This document shows, piece by piece, positions 11,742 to 20,469 of a stretch of 64,000 bases of DNA; within the stretch, counting starts at the first letter, position 1; each line of letters starts with the position of its first letter. Source of the DNA: Aldersonia sp. NBC_00410. GTDB taxonomy: Bacteria; Actinomycetota; Actinomycetes; Mycobacteriales; Mycobacteriaceae. The translations under genes and the position numbers were made by a program. Below the pieces are notes generated by a model. It was given only the letters and a program-made list of their open reading frames with translations. It made no database searches and was not told the DNA's origin. Location of the stretch: positions 186,001-250,000 of the forward strand of contig NZ_JAPENM010000002.1 of NCBI RefSeq assembly GCF_026342035.1, read 5' to 3'.

Positions 11742-12484
11742 CCCGTTGCTGCGCTGGGCATCTCGTCCCACAGCTGGCCTTCTAGCTCGCGTCCGGCCGC
11801 CTTCGGGGTGCGGCCACCCCACTGCTTGAAGAAGAACGGCACCTCAGCATCTTGGCACGCGTCGCGGATGCCCTGCGCCCAGGACAGCTGCATCGGTCGG
11901 TACCGCGGACCGGACTCGCCGCCGGCGATCACCCAGCCGATACCGGTGAGATCAATCCCATCGAGCGGCCCGAGCAGCGGCTCACAGGACAGGAACCGGA
12001 CGGCGGCCGGAACCTCGCGCAGATGGTCAACGCGTGACAGGGCCTGGGCGTTCTCCACCGACACCCCCATCCAGAGGTTTTTCGGCCAGTCCAGCTTGTC
12101 GGCGACCCGACGCAGACGCACACTCCGCTTGGTCAGCACCTGGTAGGTGTGTTGCGGGGTGTCGCGGCAGACATCGAACACTTCGCGGATGAAGTCCAGC
12201 GGCACCCGGGCGTGGAACAGGTCACTCATCGAGTTCACGAACACCACGCGCGAGTTGCGCCAGCGCCGCGGCTCGTCGAGGGCCTGTTGGTGGACCGTGA
12301 CACCAAAGCCGGGACCGGAAGTGCGCGGGTCGCCGTCGACCTGATACTTCGCCGAACCCATCGCCTTCAGGCGCTTAGCCAGGGTCATCGCGTAGCAGTG
12401 ATCGCAACCGGTAGAGACGCGGTCGCAGCCGGTTACTGGGTTCCAGGTCGCCTCGGTCCACTCGATCGCCGACCGGTCCGCCAT
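11738..12484 (-). CDS. Three-Cys-motif protein (Gp37/Gp68, DUF5131 family)
   Basis: A 248-residue protein with the family start MADRSAIEWTEATWNPVTGC and the cysteine cluster TGCDRVSTGCDHCYAM, a radical-SAM-like 3-Cys arrangement. Further family blocks are VFVNSMSDLFH, TYQVLTKR, LWMGVSVEN and SCEPLLGP near the C terminus, then AGGESGPRYRPM and FFFKQWGG. Length is normal. An AAGGGGAG ribosome site precedes the ATG. It is the partner of the TcmP gene, with which it is convergent. Chemistry unknown; iron-sulfur/SAM chemistry is inferred from the cysteines. Confidence 0.85.
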   Translation of the reverse strand: MADRSAIEWTEATWNPVTGCDRVSTGCDHCYAMTLAKRLKAMGSAKYQVDGDPRTSGPGFGVTVHQQALDEPRRWRNSRVVFVNSMSDLFHARVPLDFIREVFDVCRDTPQHTYQVLTKRSVRLRRVADKLDWPKNLWMGVSVENAQALSRVDHLREVPAAVRFLSCEPLLGPLDGIDLTGIGWVIAGGESGPRYRPMQLSWAQGIRDACQDAEVPFFFKQWGGRTPKAAGRELEGQLWDEMPSAATG

Positions 12485-12755
12485 CGCATGCTCCCCTTAC
12501 CTGCGGTTTCCTGCATCCGCCGCCACTCTATGGTGTGGTACTGACGAGCCAAGCGGTGCCATTGTGACCGGTGTGTCGCACCTGACTCCCAGCGGGCGTC
12601 CCGCTGCCCGTCTACCGTGCCGGCTGGATGAACAGCGACCGGTGAATTGCTCACCCTCCGGACAGCCGAACGGCCCCCAATCGAGTGAGGCCAGAACTCG
12701 TGCGCCTCCTCGCTGTACGCAAACAGCGGCACTCTGTGTCGCGCCGCGCGTGCGC
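12485..12755. other. Intergenic, no feature seen
   Basis: 271 bases between two minus-strand genes. No credible reading frame, repeat or strong hairpin recognised. Confidence 0.4.
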
Positions 12756-14192
12756 TCACCTAGTGCGCCCCGAGGGTTTTGGCGGTTCGACCAAGTCTCG
12801 CCACGACGACGCAATATGCGTCTCGGTCCCGACTGCAATATCTTCAAGCGAATGCAGCCGGACGCCTTCTGGCAACCTGCGGTTTGTCGCGTCGGTCAGC
12901 GTGGAAAACCAATTGCCGTCTGACGATAGGTCGTTGCATACATTGATCGCAGCGACCGTTTCCCCGACCACCGCGAATCGTACGACACTTCTCCATTCGA
13001 GCAGTCGCGCATCGCTTGTACAGTCCAAAACCGGCGCCCACTCGTCAACGATCTCGAATCTTCGAACTAACTTGAGCAATTCGCTCCATCTCATTACTTG
13101 CTCGATTACAAGTCCCGAAAATGATGCTGAGGTTTCCCAATGATCCCCGCGCCTAATCGCGATGTAGTTGTACCACCCGGCCATGACAAACCGGACAACA
13201 GATCCCTCCGGCGGTTCGGGAATTTCGACCGCCGAGCGGCGCGTCTTCGGAATGAGATCTCGCGGCCGCATATATTCGCTAAGATCCGAAACGTCGTACT
13301 GCAGAGGATCTTCGCACTCCGCTATGAGTCGGGGAACGACGACCGGTGGACCATCGAGAACGTCTGGAGTCGCTTCATCCCAGCGGATCCCATCAATCCG
13401 AAGCTTTGGTCGAGACTCAGTGCGTTGAATATCGCCCCAACAAGCAACAGTGAGACCCTTGTGGGCAAAATATCGTATCAGCGGAAGGTATCTCTGGCTC
13501 ATCGGGGAGCTCAACTCGCCCACCTTCAGATTCGAAATCCGAACTTCGACGAACGGCGTCGATCTGCTGGCCCTTAGGTTGGCTTCGTGGAGAGTTGCGA
13601 CAACCAAGGCATAGTCGTTTCGCGCGACGTATTTTTGTATTTCGTTGCAATACAGATCCTGCTTCGAAACTTGCACGATAGCCGATTTTGGCAGAAGTGT
13701 GTGCGGCCCCAGCGGAGGCCCATTCTGGGGTATGGCTTCGATTGGATCATCGAACGCGATATTAATGATCGACTCAATCTCGTGCCGGCCCCAGCGGTCA
13801 AATTCGAATGCCCAAATTCGGCACCTAGTTATCGGAATGTACCCAGATGCAAGGATCCTCCGGAGTGGTTGCGCCCATTTCTTAGAATCGCTCCTACGGA
13901 TATATCCTACTGTTCGCCCTTTTACTCGAACCGCAATGCTCCAAGGCCCGCGAAGGCCGTCCGGTTCGCAAACTAGTTCAGCATCTACAAATAGCGTTTC
14001 AGCGGCCTGATCTAAATCGCCTGAGAAAAGTGATTGGATCGCTGGAAGGTGTTTCTTCTTTACGGGAACGTTATAGTCGCAAGCCTCTCGACGCTCCGTC
14101 CATATACGATACCTCGGCACCGAGGAATCTACTCCTGCATCGACCTGTCCATCAGCAAGCGTCACGGTCGATGACGTCGTACGGGATCCCAC
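12756..14192 (-). CDS. Protein of unknown function with two HIRAN-like repeat units
   Basis: Up to 478 residues. Two segments look related: about 67-118 (ELVCEPDG, WSIAVRVKGRTVGYIRR) and about 200-250 (EANLRASRS, FVEVRISNLKVGELSSPMSQ). Both have the 'coordinates-of-an-argument' pattern VxVRxxxxxVGxL followed by a helix, resembling HIRAN-like/DNA-binding modules seen in actinobacterial accessory proteins. The C-terminal third (WYNYIAIRRGDHWETSASFS) is unassigned. The GTG at 14192 lies inside a direct repeat, so translation may really begin at GTG 14165 or later; no good ribosome site is visible. Composition is AT-richer than the neighbours, suggesting transfer. Confidence 0.65.
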   Translation of the reverse strand: MGSRTTSSTVTLADGQVDAGVDSSVPRYRIWTERREACDYNVPVKKKHLPAIQSLFSGDLDQAAETLFVDAELVCEPDGLRGPWSIAVRVKGRTVGYIRRSDSKKWAQPLRRILASGYIPITRCRIWAFEFDRWGRHEIESIINIAFDDPIEAIPQNGPPLGPHTLLPKSAIVQVSKQDLYCNEIQKYVARNDYALVVATLHEANLRASRSTPFVEVRISNLKVGELSSPMSQRYLPLIRYFAHKGLTVACWGDIQRTESRPKLRIDGIRWDEATPDVLDGPPVVVPRLIAECEDPLQYDVSDLSEYMRPRDLIPKTRRSAVEIPEPPEGSVVRFVMAGWYNYIAIRRGDHWETSASFSGLVIEQVMRWSELLKLVRRFEIVDEWAPVLDCTSDARLLEWRSVVRFAVVGETVAAINVCNDLSSDGNWFSTLTDATNRRLPEGVRLHSLEDIAVGTETHIASSWRDLVEPPKPSGRTR

Positions 14193-14224
14193 GGTTGCCT
14201 AGTCGTACGAGATCCCACGGTTGT
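14172..14224. repeat. Short direct repeat beside the IS256 insertion
   Basis: GTCGTACGGGATCCCACGGT at about 14175 is repeated as GTCGTACGAGATCCCACGGT at about 14203, one mismatch apart. It may be an operator for the gene starting here or debris of an earlier insertion. Confidence 0.55.
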
Positions 14225-14329
14225 TAACAGCAGGCCTAGTCGTGCCGGACGCGCTCGACGGCGATGCTCGATCTCGGCCCTCGATATGAGTACCTGGAGA
14301 GGGATCTCCGGCGTCAGGTCAAGTCCCGT

Positions 14330-15726
14330 GAGGTGGTGTACGACGTCGTCGCATGATTCCTCGTCTGATGGTTATGCGGTCAGTGCCGCTGGTGTCACCT
14401 CCTCGGTGGGTTCGGGTGTGGTGAGGGTGGCGCGGGATCGGGCCAGCACGTCGAGGCCGAGGTAGCGGCGGGCTTCGATCCATTCGTCGTGTTGCTCGGC
14501 GAGGACGGCGCCGACGAGTCGGATGAGGGCGGTGCGGTCGGGGAAGATCCCGACGACATCAGTCCTGCGCCGGATCTCCTTGTTCAGTCTCTCCTGGGGA
14601 TTGTTGGACCAGATCTGGCGCCAGATCTGCTTGGGGAACGCGGTGAACGCAAGCAGATCGACCCTGGCCGCATCGAGGTGATCGGCGACCTTCGGAAGCT
14701 TCTCCGACAGGGCATCGATCACCCGATCATATTGGGCATGAACAGAATCGGCGTCGGGATGGTCGTAGACCGAGTGCAGGAGCGCGCGCACCCAGGGCCA
14801 GGAGTTCTTCGGTGTCTGGGACATGAGGTTGGTCGAATAATGCGTCCGGCACCGCTGCCACGCGGCCCCGGGCAGGGTGGCGCCGATCGCCGACACGAGG
14901 CCGGCGTGGGCGTCGGAGGTCACCAGTCGCACCCCGCTCAGACCGCGGGCGACCAGCGACCGGAAGAACGCCAGCCAGCCGGCGCCGTCCTCGGCGGAAG
15001 TCACCTCCAACCCCAGGATTTCCCGGTAGCCCTCGACGTTCACCCCGACCGCGACCAACGCGTGCACATTTACCACCCGCCCGTTCTCGCGGACCTTCAG
15101 GACGAGGGCGTCGGCGGCGACGAACGTGTACGGGCCGGCGTCGAGAGGCCGCCCGCGGAATGCCTCCACCTGGGTGTCGAGGTCCTTGGCCATGACACTG
15201 ACCTGTGATTTCGACAGTGAGGTGATGCCGAGCGAGTCGACGAGCTTTTCCATCCGCCGGGTCGAGACCCCGAGCAGGTAGCAGGTGGCCACCACCGAGG
15301 TCAGTGCCCGCTCGGCGCGTTTGCGGCGCTGCAGCAACCAGTCCGGAAAGTACGAGCCCTGACGCAGTTTGGGGATCGCGACGTCGAGTGTGCCGGCGCG
15401 TGTGTCGAAGTCGCGGTGGCGGTATCCGTTGCGGGAGTTGATGCGGTCCGCGGAGCGTTCACCGAAACCTGCCCCGCACAGGCTGCCGGCCTCGGCGCCC
15501 ATCAGTGCGTCGATGAACGTGGACAACAGGCTGCGCAGCAGATCGGGGCTGGCGTCGGTGAGGCGATCGGTCAGGAACTGGTGCAGGTCGATATCGTGGG
15601 CAATGGTCATCGCGTGCTCTTTCGTCGAGTCGAGTTGGTAGCTCTCTCGAAGAATCACGCGGTGACCACCTACATTCCGGCTACGACACGCCGGGCACAT
15701 CCTGAACCGGCTCGTACACCATCCTC
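14330..15726 (-). mobile_element. IS256-family insertion sequence
   Basis: Imperfect terminal inverted repeats GAGGTGGTGTACGA (14330-14343) and, inverted, TCGTACACCATCCTC (15712-15726) bracket a full transposase gene, giving an element of about 1.4 kb, the usual size for the family. I could not identify a clear target-site duplication. Confidence 0.7.
14372..15610 (-). CDS. IS256-family (mutator-type) transposase
   Basis: 412 residues, intact. Starts MTIAHDIDLHQFLTDRLTDA; typical blocks include RNGYRHRDFDTRAGTLDVAIPKLRQGSYFP (split here: RNGYRHRDFDTR, GTLDVAIPKLRQGSYFPDWL), ADALVLKVRENGRVVNVHAL, the DDE-associated VTSDAHAGLVSAI and WQRCRTHYSTNL, and the C-terminal FPDRTALIRLVGAVLAEQHD. Length and motifs match mycobacterial/rhodococcal IS256 members such as IS1081-like elements. 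It is likely still active because the frame and both ends are present. Confidence 0.92.
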   Translation of the reverse strand: MTIAHDIDLHQFLTDRLTDASPDLLRSLLSTFIDALMGAEAGSLCGAGFGERSADRINSRNGYRHRDFDTRAGTLDVAIPKLRQGSYFPDWLLQRRKRAERALTSVVATCYLLGVSTRRMEKLVDSLGITSLSKSQVSVMAKDLDTQVEAFRGRPLDAGPYTFVAADALVLKVRENGRVVNVHALVAVGVNVEGYREILGLEVTSAEDGAGWLAFFRSLVARGLSGVRLVTSDAHAGLVSAIGATLPGAAWQRCRTHYSTNLMSQTPKNSWPWVRALLHSVYDHPDADSVHAQYDRVIDALSEKLPKVADHLDAARVDLLAFTAFPKQIWRQIWSNNPQERLNKEIRRRTDVVGIFPDRTALIRLVGAVLAEQHDEWIEARRYLGLDVLARSRATLTTPEPTEEVTPAALTA

Positions 15727-16035
15727 ATGGACGCAACCCGGCGTCAGACGTCCACGGTCGGCACCTCGTTGCGAAAACGATGCCGGAACGATGATCACCG
15801 CGGTGGGCCCCGTTAGCCCGACCTGCACGGGGTCTGATGCGCTGGTTATGGTGTCGGCGCACAACCGGGAGCCCGACCCTGTCGGGTTGCGCAGGGGTCC
15901 ACGACTCCGGTGGCCCGTCGGTTTCGCTGGTGTTCGGGGGTCGTGGTCCGGAGGTCGGCACGTCAACGGGTCGAGGCGAGTCAATTTGGCAACGAGCACG
16001 TCGGACCAGGGTGCTGCAGCGACGAACCCAAAGCC

Positions 16036-16090
16036 GTGTCAACCCCGTCGTCGTCGCGCCGGCCGCAGCGCTACCTACCAGGTAAACGTC
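16036..16090. repeat. Dispersed repeat A, copy 1 (copy 2 at 31466-31527)
   Basis: Reads GTCAACCCCGTCGTCGTCGC then GCCGGCCGCAG...CTACCAGGTAAACGTCA. The copy at 31466-31527 reads CTCAACCCCCGTCTTCGTCA then GCCCGGCCGCAG...CTACCAGGTAAAACCTCA. Similarity is clear over about 55 bases. Function unknown. Confidence 0.5.
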
Positions 16091-16114
16091 ATACTCGCTG
16101 TTATCGGCAGTTGA

Positions 16115-16204
16115 AAATCGAACCCGTGTTCGAGACCTGCGAGGTTGGGAGCGCAACGGCCCAGTCGGCGGCACACACGCCGCGGAAAGCGCCCCGGCCG
16201 ACGC
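16115..16204. repeat. Dispersed repeat B, copy 1, with perfect LexA (SOS) box (copy 2 at 26663-26753)
   Basis: A 90-base unit that recurs at 26663-26753 with scattered differences: ATCGAAC...TGTTCG...ACCTGC.AGGTTGGGAGCGC.ACGGCCC...ACGCCG...GGCCGACGCG. Each copy begins with a LexA-type palindrome; here TCGAACCCGTGTTCGA (16118-16133) is a perfect match to the actinobacterial SOS box TCGAAC-N4-GTTCGA. No intact gene follows either copy. Confidence 0.65.
16118..16133. promoter_or_regulatory. LexA (SOS) box
   Basis: TCGAACCCGTGTTCGA, a perfect palindrome of the mycobacterial/rhodococcal LexA consensus. The gene it once controlled appears to be lost; GTG TTC inside the box could have been the start codon of a degraded frame. 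Confidence 0.7.
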
Positions 16205-16464
16205 GTCACAGCACGCAGGAAGTCTGGACACGTGCTCGAGACATGGCCGGTTTCCTTCGCCCCGGGCCAAGGGTCGACCCGCTCCTAAGGAATGACTTGA
16301 ACACGGTCGGGCTGACAGGATTTGGCCCCTGCGACCACTTGACCCCCAGAACTGGTGTTCACCCGTTTATGCACGTCACGCACGATATGCGCGAAACCAA
16401 CCGCCCCACCGACGTGCAGAAAGCGCGCACCGTGCATGACGTGTGGTCCATAGCTGGTCCACAA

Positions 16465-16485
16465 CAATCCTCGATTCGAGGATTG
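16465..16485 (-). terminator. Hairpin downstream of the lipoprotein gene
   Basis: CAATCCTCG-ATT-CGAGGATTG, a 9-bp perfect stem with a 3-nt loop, 45 bases past the stop of the minus-strand lipoprotein gene. There is no long T tract, as is common for actinobacterial terminators. Confidence 0.5.
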
Positions 16486-16529
16486 CGAGAAGTGGGTGGG
16501 TCGAAACACGACTGAATAAACTCCTCTTC

Positions 16530-17270
16530 TCAGTAGCCGAGTTGCCGACATGTCGCGGCGTCCATCGTCCCTTGCTCACACGCCCACCGCGACTGGATTT
16601 CGCCGCTCGTGGGGGCGTCACCACAGGCCGTACCGCATCGTTCGTACCCCTGCATCACGCCGTCGCCGTTCTCGTCGGTCCAGGTGTCGGAATCCTGATC
16701 CCACGTTGGCACGCCGGCATTGCTCTCGGCGTCCAGGACCACGTCGCATTCGGCCTGGGTCATCGGTCGGTAGCCGAGCCCGGGACACGGGCTCGACTCG
16801 GACACATCACTGTGCGCCGCGTCGTAGCCGGTCATCCAAACGTCGGCACAGTATTGAGTCCAACCCGTGGTGCCGTCGGTGTAGAAGGTGGTGCCCTTCT
16901 CCTGCACGCCGTAGTCACCGCAATACTCGATGACCTTCTCCCCCGCCGCCGCGCAATAGGGTGCCTGCACACCGTCGGTCCCGATGTCGCAATCACCGGC
17001 TTGCGGATTCGCTGCCGCGGGGCCTGAGTCGGTCGCCTCCGGCGGGGCGGCATCGGTTGCCTGCTCGACCGGGGGTGGCGGCGCGGGCGTGGACGTATTC
17101 GGTTCGGCCGTCTGCACGGCACCAGCGGTCGTCGGGGTCGCCGCACCCGGTGCTCGTTCTCCCACCGAGCCACACGCAGCGAGCAACAGCACACAAGCAC
17201 CGATCGACGCAACAGCCACTCCAATGGCGGTCCGACCACGTCGGCACCGACTCACGAGTTGAATCGTCAC
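16530..17270 (-). CDS. Secreted lipoprotein, Cys-rich C-terminal domain
   Basis: The GTG at 17270 gives 246 residues and places the signal correctly: basic SRCRRGRTAIG, hydrophobic VAVASIGACVLLL, lipobox LAAC with the lipidated Cys. A Pro/Thr/Ala-rich spacer (TPAPPPPVEQATDAAPP) follows, then a globular domain with about ten cysteines, including IEYCGDYGVQEKGTTFYTDG, WTQYCADVWMTGYDAAH and CPGLGYRPMTQAECD. The DENGDG motif near residue 200 resembles a calcium loop. Cell-envelope location is confident; function unknown. It ends close to a hairpin terminator. Confidence 0.8.
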   Translation of the reverse strand: MTIQLVSRCRRGRTAIGVAVASIGACVLLLAACGSVGERAPGAATPTTAGAVQTAEPNTSTPAPPPPVEQATDAAPPEATDSGPAAANPQAGDCDIGTDGVQAPYCAAAGEKVIEYCGDYGVQEKGTTFYTDGTTGWTQYCADVWMTGYDAAHSDVSESSPCPGLGYRPMTQAECDVVLDAESNAGVPTWDQDSDTWTDENGDGVMQGYERCGTACGDAPTSGEIQSRWACEQGTMDAATCRQLGY

Positions 17271-17664
17271 GACTACCCCCACCAACTCGAATGACCGTGA
17301 GAATTCCGAAATCGGTCTCACTGGAATAGGATACGATTCTTGAGACGCCGTGCTACGGATCGCGGAGTAACCACCCTGAATGGCGACGCTGAATAAAGCC
17401 GTCGTAGGGATTCGTTGAGCCAGCGATCGCTCCCGACGCCCAACCTCGCGGGGGTCCATCCACCTTCGTAACAAATATGCGGGTCTGCCCGACAACACAC
17501 TCGAACGCTAGTCCGTCGTGCATTCCGAGGCTGGTCCCGCGGTCGTTACACCTAACACGATGCACCTAAGTTCGCGCGGAGCGAACGCGAGTCACGCGGT
17601 GCTGGAAGATCGCCACCCGCTCGAGAACACAACGACCAAACCGAAAACGCGCAGGAAGTTCATC
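17271..17664. other. Divergent intergenic region
   Basis: About 390 bases between the divergently transcribed lipoprotein and secreted-protein genes; it should carry both promoters. No clear operator was recognised. Confidence 0.4.
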
Positions 17665-18159
17665 ATGATCAAAATCATCAGCGCCGCGATCGCTATCGGC
17701 GCAACTTTCGCCGTCTCGGCATTGAACAGTGGGACGGCGCACGCCGACGCCCGCTTCAATATGCTGCATGCGCAGGTCACCTACGTGGCACAGCACGAGT
17801 CCTACAACCTCTTCAACCAGTTCACACCCGGAGGCTGGTACTTTGTGACGCCGGTCCGAACCGACGGCTCCGAAGGCGCGACGATAAAATTCGACGTCCG
17901 AGACGCCGACGGCGTCGGCGGAACCGACCGTCAGGACATCTGGCTCACAGAAGAATTCAGCGCCGTCCGAGTCTGGACCCCTGACCACCTTGCGATTAGC
18001 GCATCCTGCGACATGCTCAAGCGTAAGAGTTCCGGCGACGGTGCTGCTCGCCAAACCTACGATGTGCAGTACTGGTCCGGCGCCGAGACCAATCCGCGCG
18101 CCCAGGCGGCGTACTGTGCTGGTCCGCTCGGGGGCTCGGAGCAGGAAGCTCTCTGGTAA
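17665..18159 (+). CDS. Small secreted protein of unknown function
   Basis: 164 residues; ATG chosen because AGGAAG lies 8 nt upstream and a clean Sec signal follows: MIKIISAAIAIGATFAVSAL then NSGTAHA-DA, a signal peptidase I site near residue 28. The mature part is about 135 residues, has two Cys (SCDML and AYCAG) able to form a disulfide, and aromatic-rich strands (GGWYFVTPV, DVQYWSGAE). No family recognised. Exported to the envelope or medium. Confidence 0.75.
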   Translation: MIKIISAAIAIGATFAVSALNSGTAHADARFNMLHAQVTYVAQHESYNLFNQFTPGGWYFVTPVRTDGSEGATIKFDVRDADGVGGTDRQDIWLTEEFSAVRVWTPDHLAISASCDMLKRKSSGDGAARQTYDVQYWSGAETNPRAQAAYCAGPLGGSEQEALW

Positions 18160-18301
18160 CAGCCCACCATCGGGTCACCGCTGCTCGGCGTTACCGATCG
18201 TCGCGTTTACCCTATTGCTACGTTCGCACAAATCCGCGACCGCATGGCGATCGTGATATCGATGCTCCCAAGCGAGCGTTCGCCGCGATTCCATCGATCT
18301 G

Positions 18302-18919
18302 CTACACGACTCGGGACCGCCCTGGATTCGGCAGAACCGGCAACTCGTTTGCGTGCCGAACCGCGGCCGCTCTGACCTCCTTCAGCTTGGGGTAAAACGC
18401 GTTGTGACTGTTGGTGTCGATGTTGAGCGGCACGTCGAGGTACTGGATGAGTTCCTCTTCGACCACCCACGGCGTATCGCAAGCGATCCAGGATACGAAG
18501 GCATTGGCTTCCAGCCAACGGTTGAGGATGGCTTCTCCGGTTCCAAAGTGCCGGCGCGTGCCAGAGCCGTAGCGCCTGAGGTCGATACCGAGTTCGGCGC
18601 CCAGCAGGCAGCCCAGTGTCTTCCGCAGCGTCGATCCTTCGGCATTGCCTCGGTAGTGGTAGGTGATCCGCGTGCGCAACGTCTGCCTGCTTGGTGCCCG
18701 GCCGTTCTGCGGCGGGCGCCGCGGACTGATCCCCGTGTAGAGCAGCGTCAGACCATCACGCGTCCGGCAACCGCTGGTATCGATGTCCGCGGGTAGCTCA
18801 CGGAACCACCAGCCGTAGACACCGGCCGCAACCGGGACAGGGCAGGGGCGTGCGAGCACCTGGGCGCGAGCGAAGACCGGGGCGATCAGATACTCGTCGA
18901 GGCGAGCCGGAACGGACAC
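18302..18919 (-). CDS. GIY-YIG-domain protein
   Basis: About 205 residues from GTG 18919. The motif GVYGWWFREL corresponds to GIY and LTLLYTGISPRRPPQN to YIG; later blocks LRTRITYHYRGNAEGSTLRK and a C-terminal EEELIQYLDVPLNIDTNSHN fit GIY-YIG nucleases, with Glu and Asn as metal/active-site candidates. Possible roles are restriction, repair or a homing-type nuclease. Only the domain assignment is supported. Confidence 0.8.
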   Translation of the reverse strand: MSVPARLDEYLIAPVFARAQVLARPCPVPVAAGVYGWWFRELPADIDTSGCRTRDGLTLLYTGISPRRPPQNGRAPSRQTLRTRITYHYRGNAEGSTLRKTLGCLLGAELGIDLRRYGSGTRRHFGTGEAILNRWLEANAFVSWIACDTPWVVEEELIQYLDVPLNIDTNSHNAFYPKLKEVRAAAVRHANELPVLPNPGRSRVV

Positions 18920-19118
18920 GCCGGGATCCTTACACAGCGCACCGACAGATGGTTGTACTCGGCAATATGTCCTGGCATGCCGAGCGAGTGAGTAACTGCA
19001 CCGTCGCGGCCAATAGCCGAAAACAGCACCGACGCGGGCCCAAGGTGTCGTGACGCGCGAGCGGCCACCGACGACATGGGCACCGCGAACGAACCGGTCA
19101 CGCGTCGCCCGCGCCGGA

Positions 19119-19841
19119 TCACGGTGTCGTGCCGGTGACCTCGGCGATGTAGGCCTGGAACTCGGGTGCGGCGAGCTCACCGCCCATCGAGGTCGGGTAC
19201 GACGTCTCGCCGTTCACGCGCACGTGCAGCGTTACGAGATTCCCCTCGACGACCTCGGCCAGCACTCCCGGGTCGTCGCCGATCACGATCGCGTTCACGT
19301 CGTAGTCGTACCAGTCCGCCGGCTGCCCGCCCGCACTGATCCGCATGGTGTCTGCTCCGGTGTTCGCATCGAACTGCGAGACACGCCCGTACACGACGAT
19401 CCGCTCACCGGTGTGGGCGGCGGGATCCTTCGCGAGAATCGCGAAATCCTGGTCACTGATCGGCGCATAGTTGGCAGGGTCGGTATTGCGAGCGCGCTCG
19501 GCATCGACCGCAGCCCGAGCGGCACTGGAGGCTTGCGCAGCGCTGGTGGCCTCGGCGGCGCGGCGCTCGGCCTCGCCCCGCACTGCCTCGGGCGAGATGG
19601 TCTCTGTCGCGGAAGTGGTGCTCGCGCTGTTCTTTTCGTCGTCCGGGCCGACGAGCACGCCGATCACGATGAGGACAACAACCGCGCCACCGATAGCGAG
19701 CAGCACCTTGCCGGCACCCGACCGCTTCCGGGGCGGTGGCTGCTGCGGGGCCCATTGCGCTGGCGGTGCCCATTGCCGACCGTCCCACCAGCGCTGTCGC
19801 CGCGGGTCCTGCGGATCCGGGTACCAACCGGGCTGTGTCAT
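19119..19841 (-). CDS. DUF2510 membrane protein with C-terminal OB-like domain
   Basis: 240 residues. Starts with the DUF2510 signature PGWYPDPQDPRRQRWWDGRQW, a Pro/Gln-rich linker, one TM helix at about 46-66 (VLLAIGGAVVVLIVIGVLVG), an Ala/Glu helical stalk, and a C-terminal domain of about 110 residues (FAILAKDPAAHTGERIVVYG, YDVNAIVIGDDP) resembling OB-fold tRNA_anti-like extracytoplasmic modules. Envelope protein typical of Actinobacteria; specific role unknown. It overlaps no neighbour. Confidence 0.8.
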   Translation of the reverse strand: MTQPGWYPDPQDPRRQRWWDGRQWAPPAQWAPQQPPPRKRSGAGKVLLAIGGAVVVLIVIGVLVGPDDEKNSASTTSATETISPEAVRGEAERRAAEATSAAQASSAARAAVDAERARNTDPANYAPISDQDFAILAKDPAAHTGERIVVYGRVSQFDANTGADTMRISAGGQPADWYDYDVNAIVIGDDPGVLAEVVEGNLVTLHVRVNGETSYPTSMGGELAAPEFQAYIAEVTGTTP

Positions 19842-20469
19842 CGAACGCCTACCTAGGAGATTGCCCTGCGGCTCGGATCGCTTTCGCTATACCTGTCACC
19901 CGCGAAGATCGCGGTGTTACATGCGGGTGAAACGCTATGCCCCACAGGAAGTTGCCCGCGTGCGAGAAACCTGCGGACAACACCGGATTCGCCACCTCCG
20001 CTGCAATCGAAGGGTGCTCATCCCGCTCTGATCGAAGCGCTGATCACAACTCCCAGCGCGACGCGCGTGACCCGCGCGGTGGGTCACGGTCGTTCCCGAT
20101 GCCTCACGGCGGCATGGTGGCGATCACCACCGGACCAACCCAGCCTGTCATCCGGTTCGGGAGCTGGCCCGACCCAGCTGGCCGGCTCGCACAGGTCGAT
20201 CCGCGGCAGTACCGCCGGCCTTGTCCTCCCCCTGGCTCCGGGCCTTCGGTCGTGCGCAACACCCGTCCGGCGTCTGCCAATGTCGATGTATCGACCATGA
20301 CCTCGGACGGCGTTGGTCGGCGACACGTGGACCGTGTTCACCGTGCGCCGTCAGCACGCAAATCCGCGCCCCTGCCGAGTCAACGTTGCGGGATCGATCA
20401 TTTGACCTTCCGAACCATTTCCTCGCTCTACTCGATTACGGTGAACAACAGTTGCGAGGAAGGCTCACC
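19842..20469. other. Gene-free stretch
   Basis: 628 bases. Several long frames exist on both strands but have the skewed, low-complexity composition of non-coding GC-rich DNA. It should include the promoter of the gene at 20470. Confidence 0.4.

Larger units (their letters stand above)
15727..16529. other. Gene-free stretch holding two dispersed repeats and a LexA box
   Basis: No convincing gene in about 0.8 kb. It contains the repeat units at 16036-16090 and 16115-16204 and the hairpin at 16465-16485, described separately. Confidence 0.5.
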
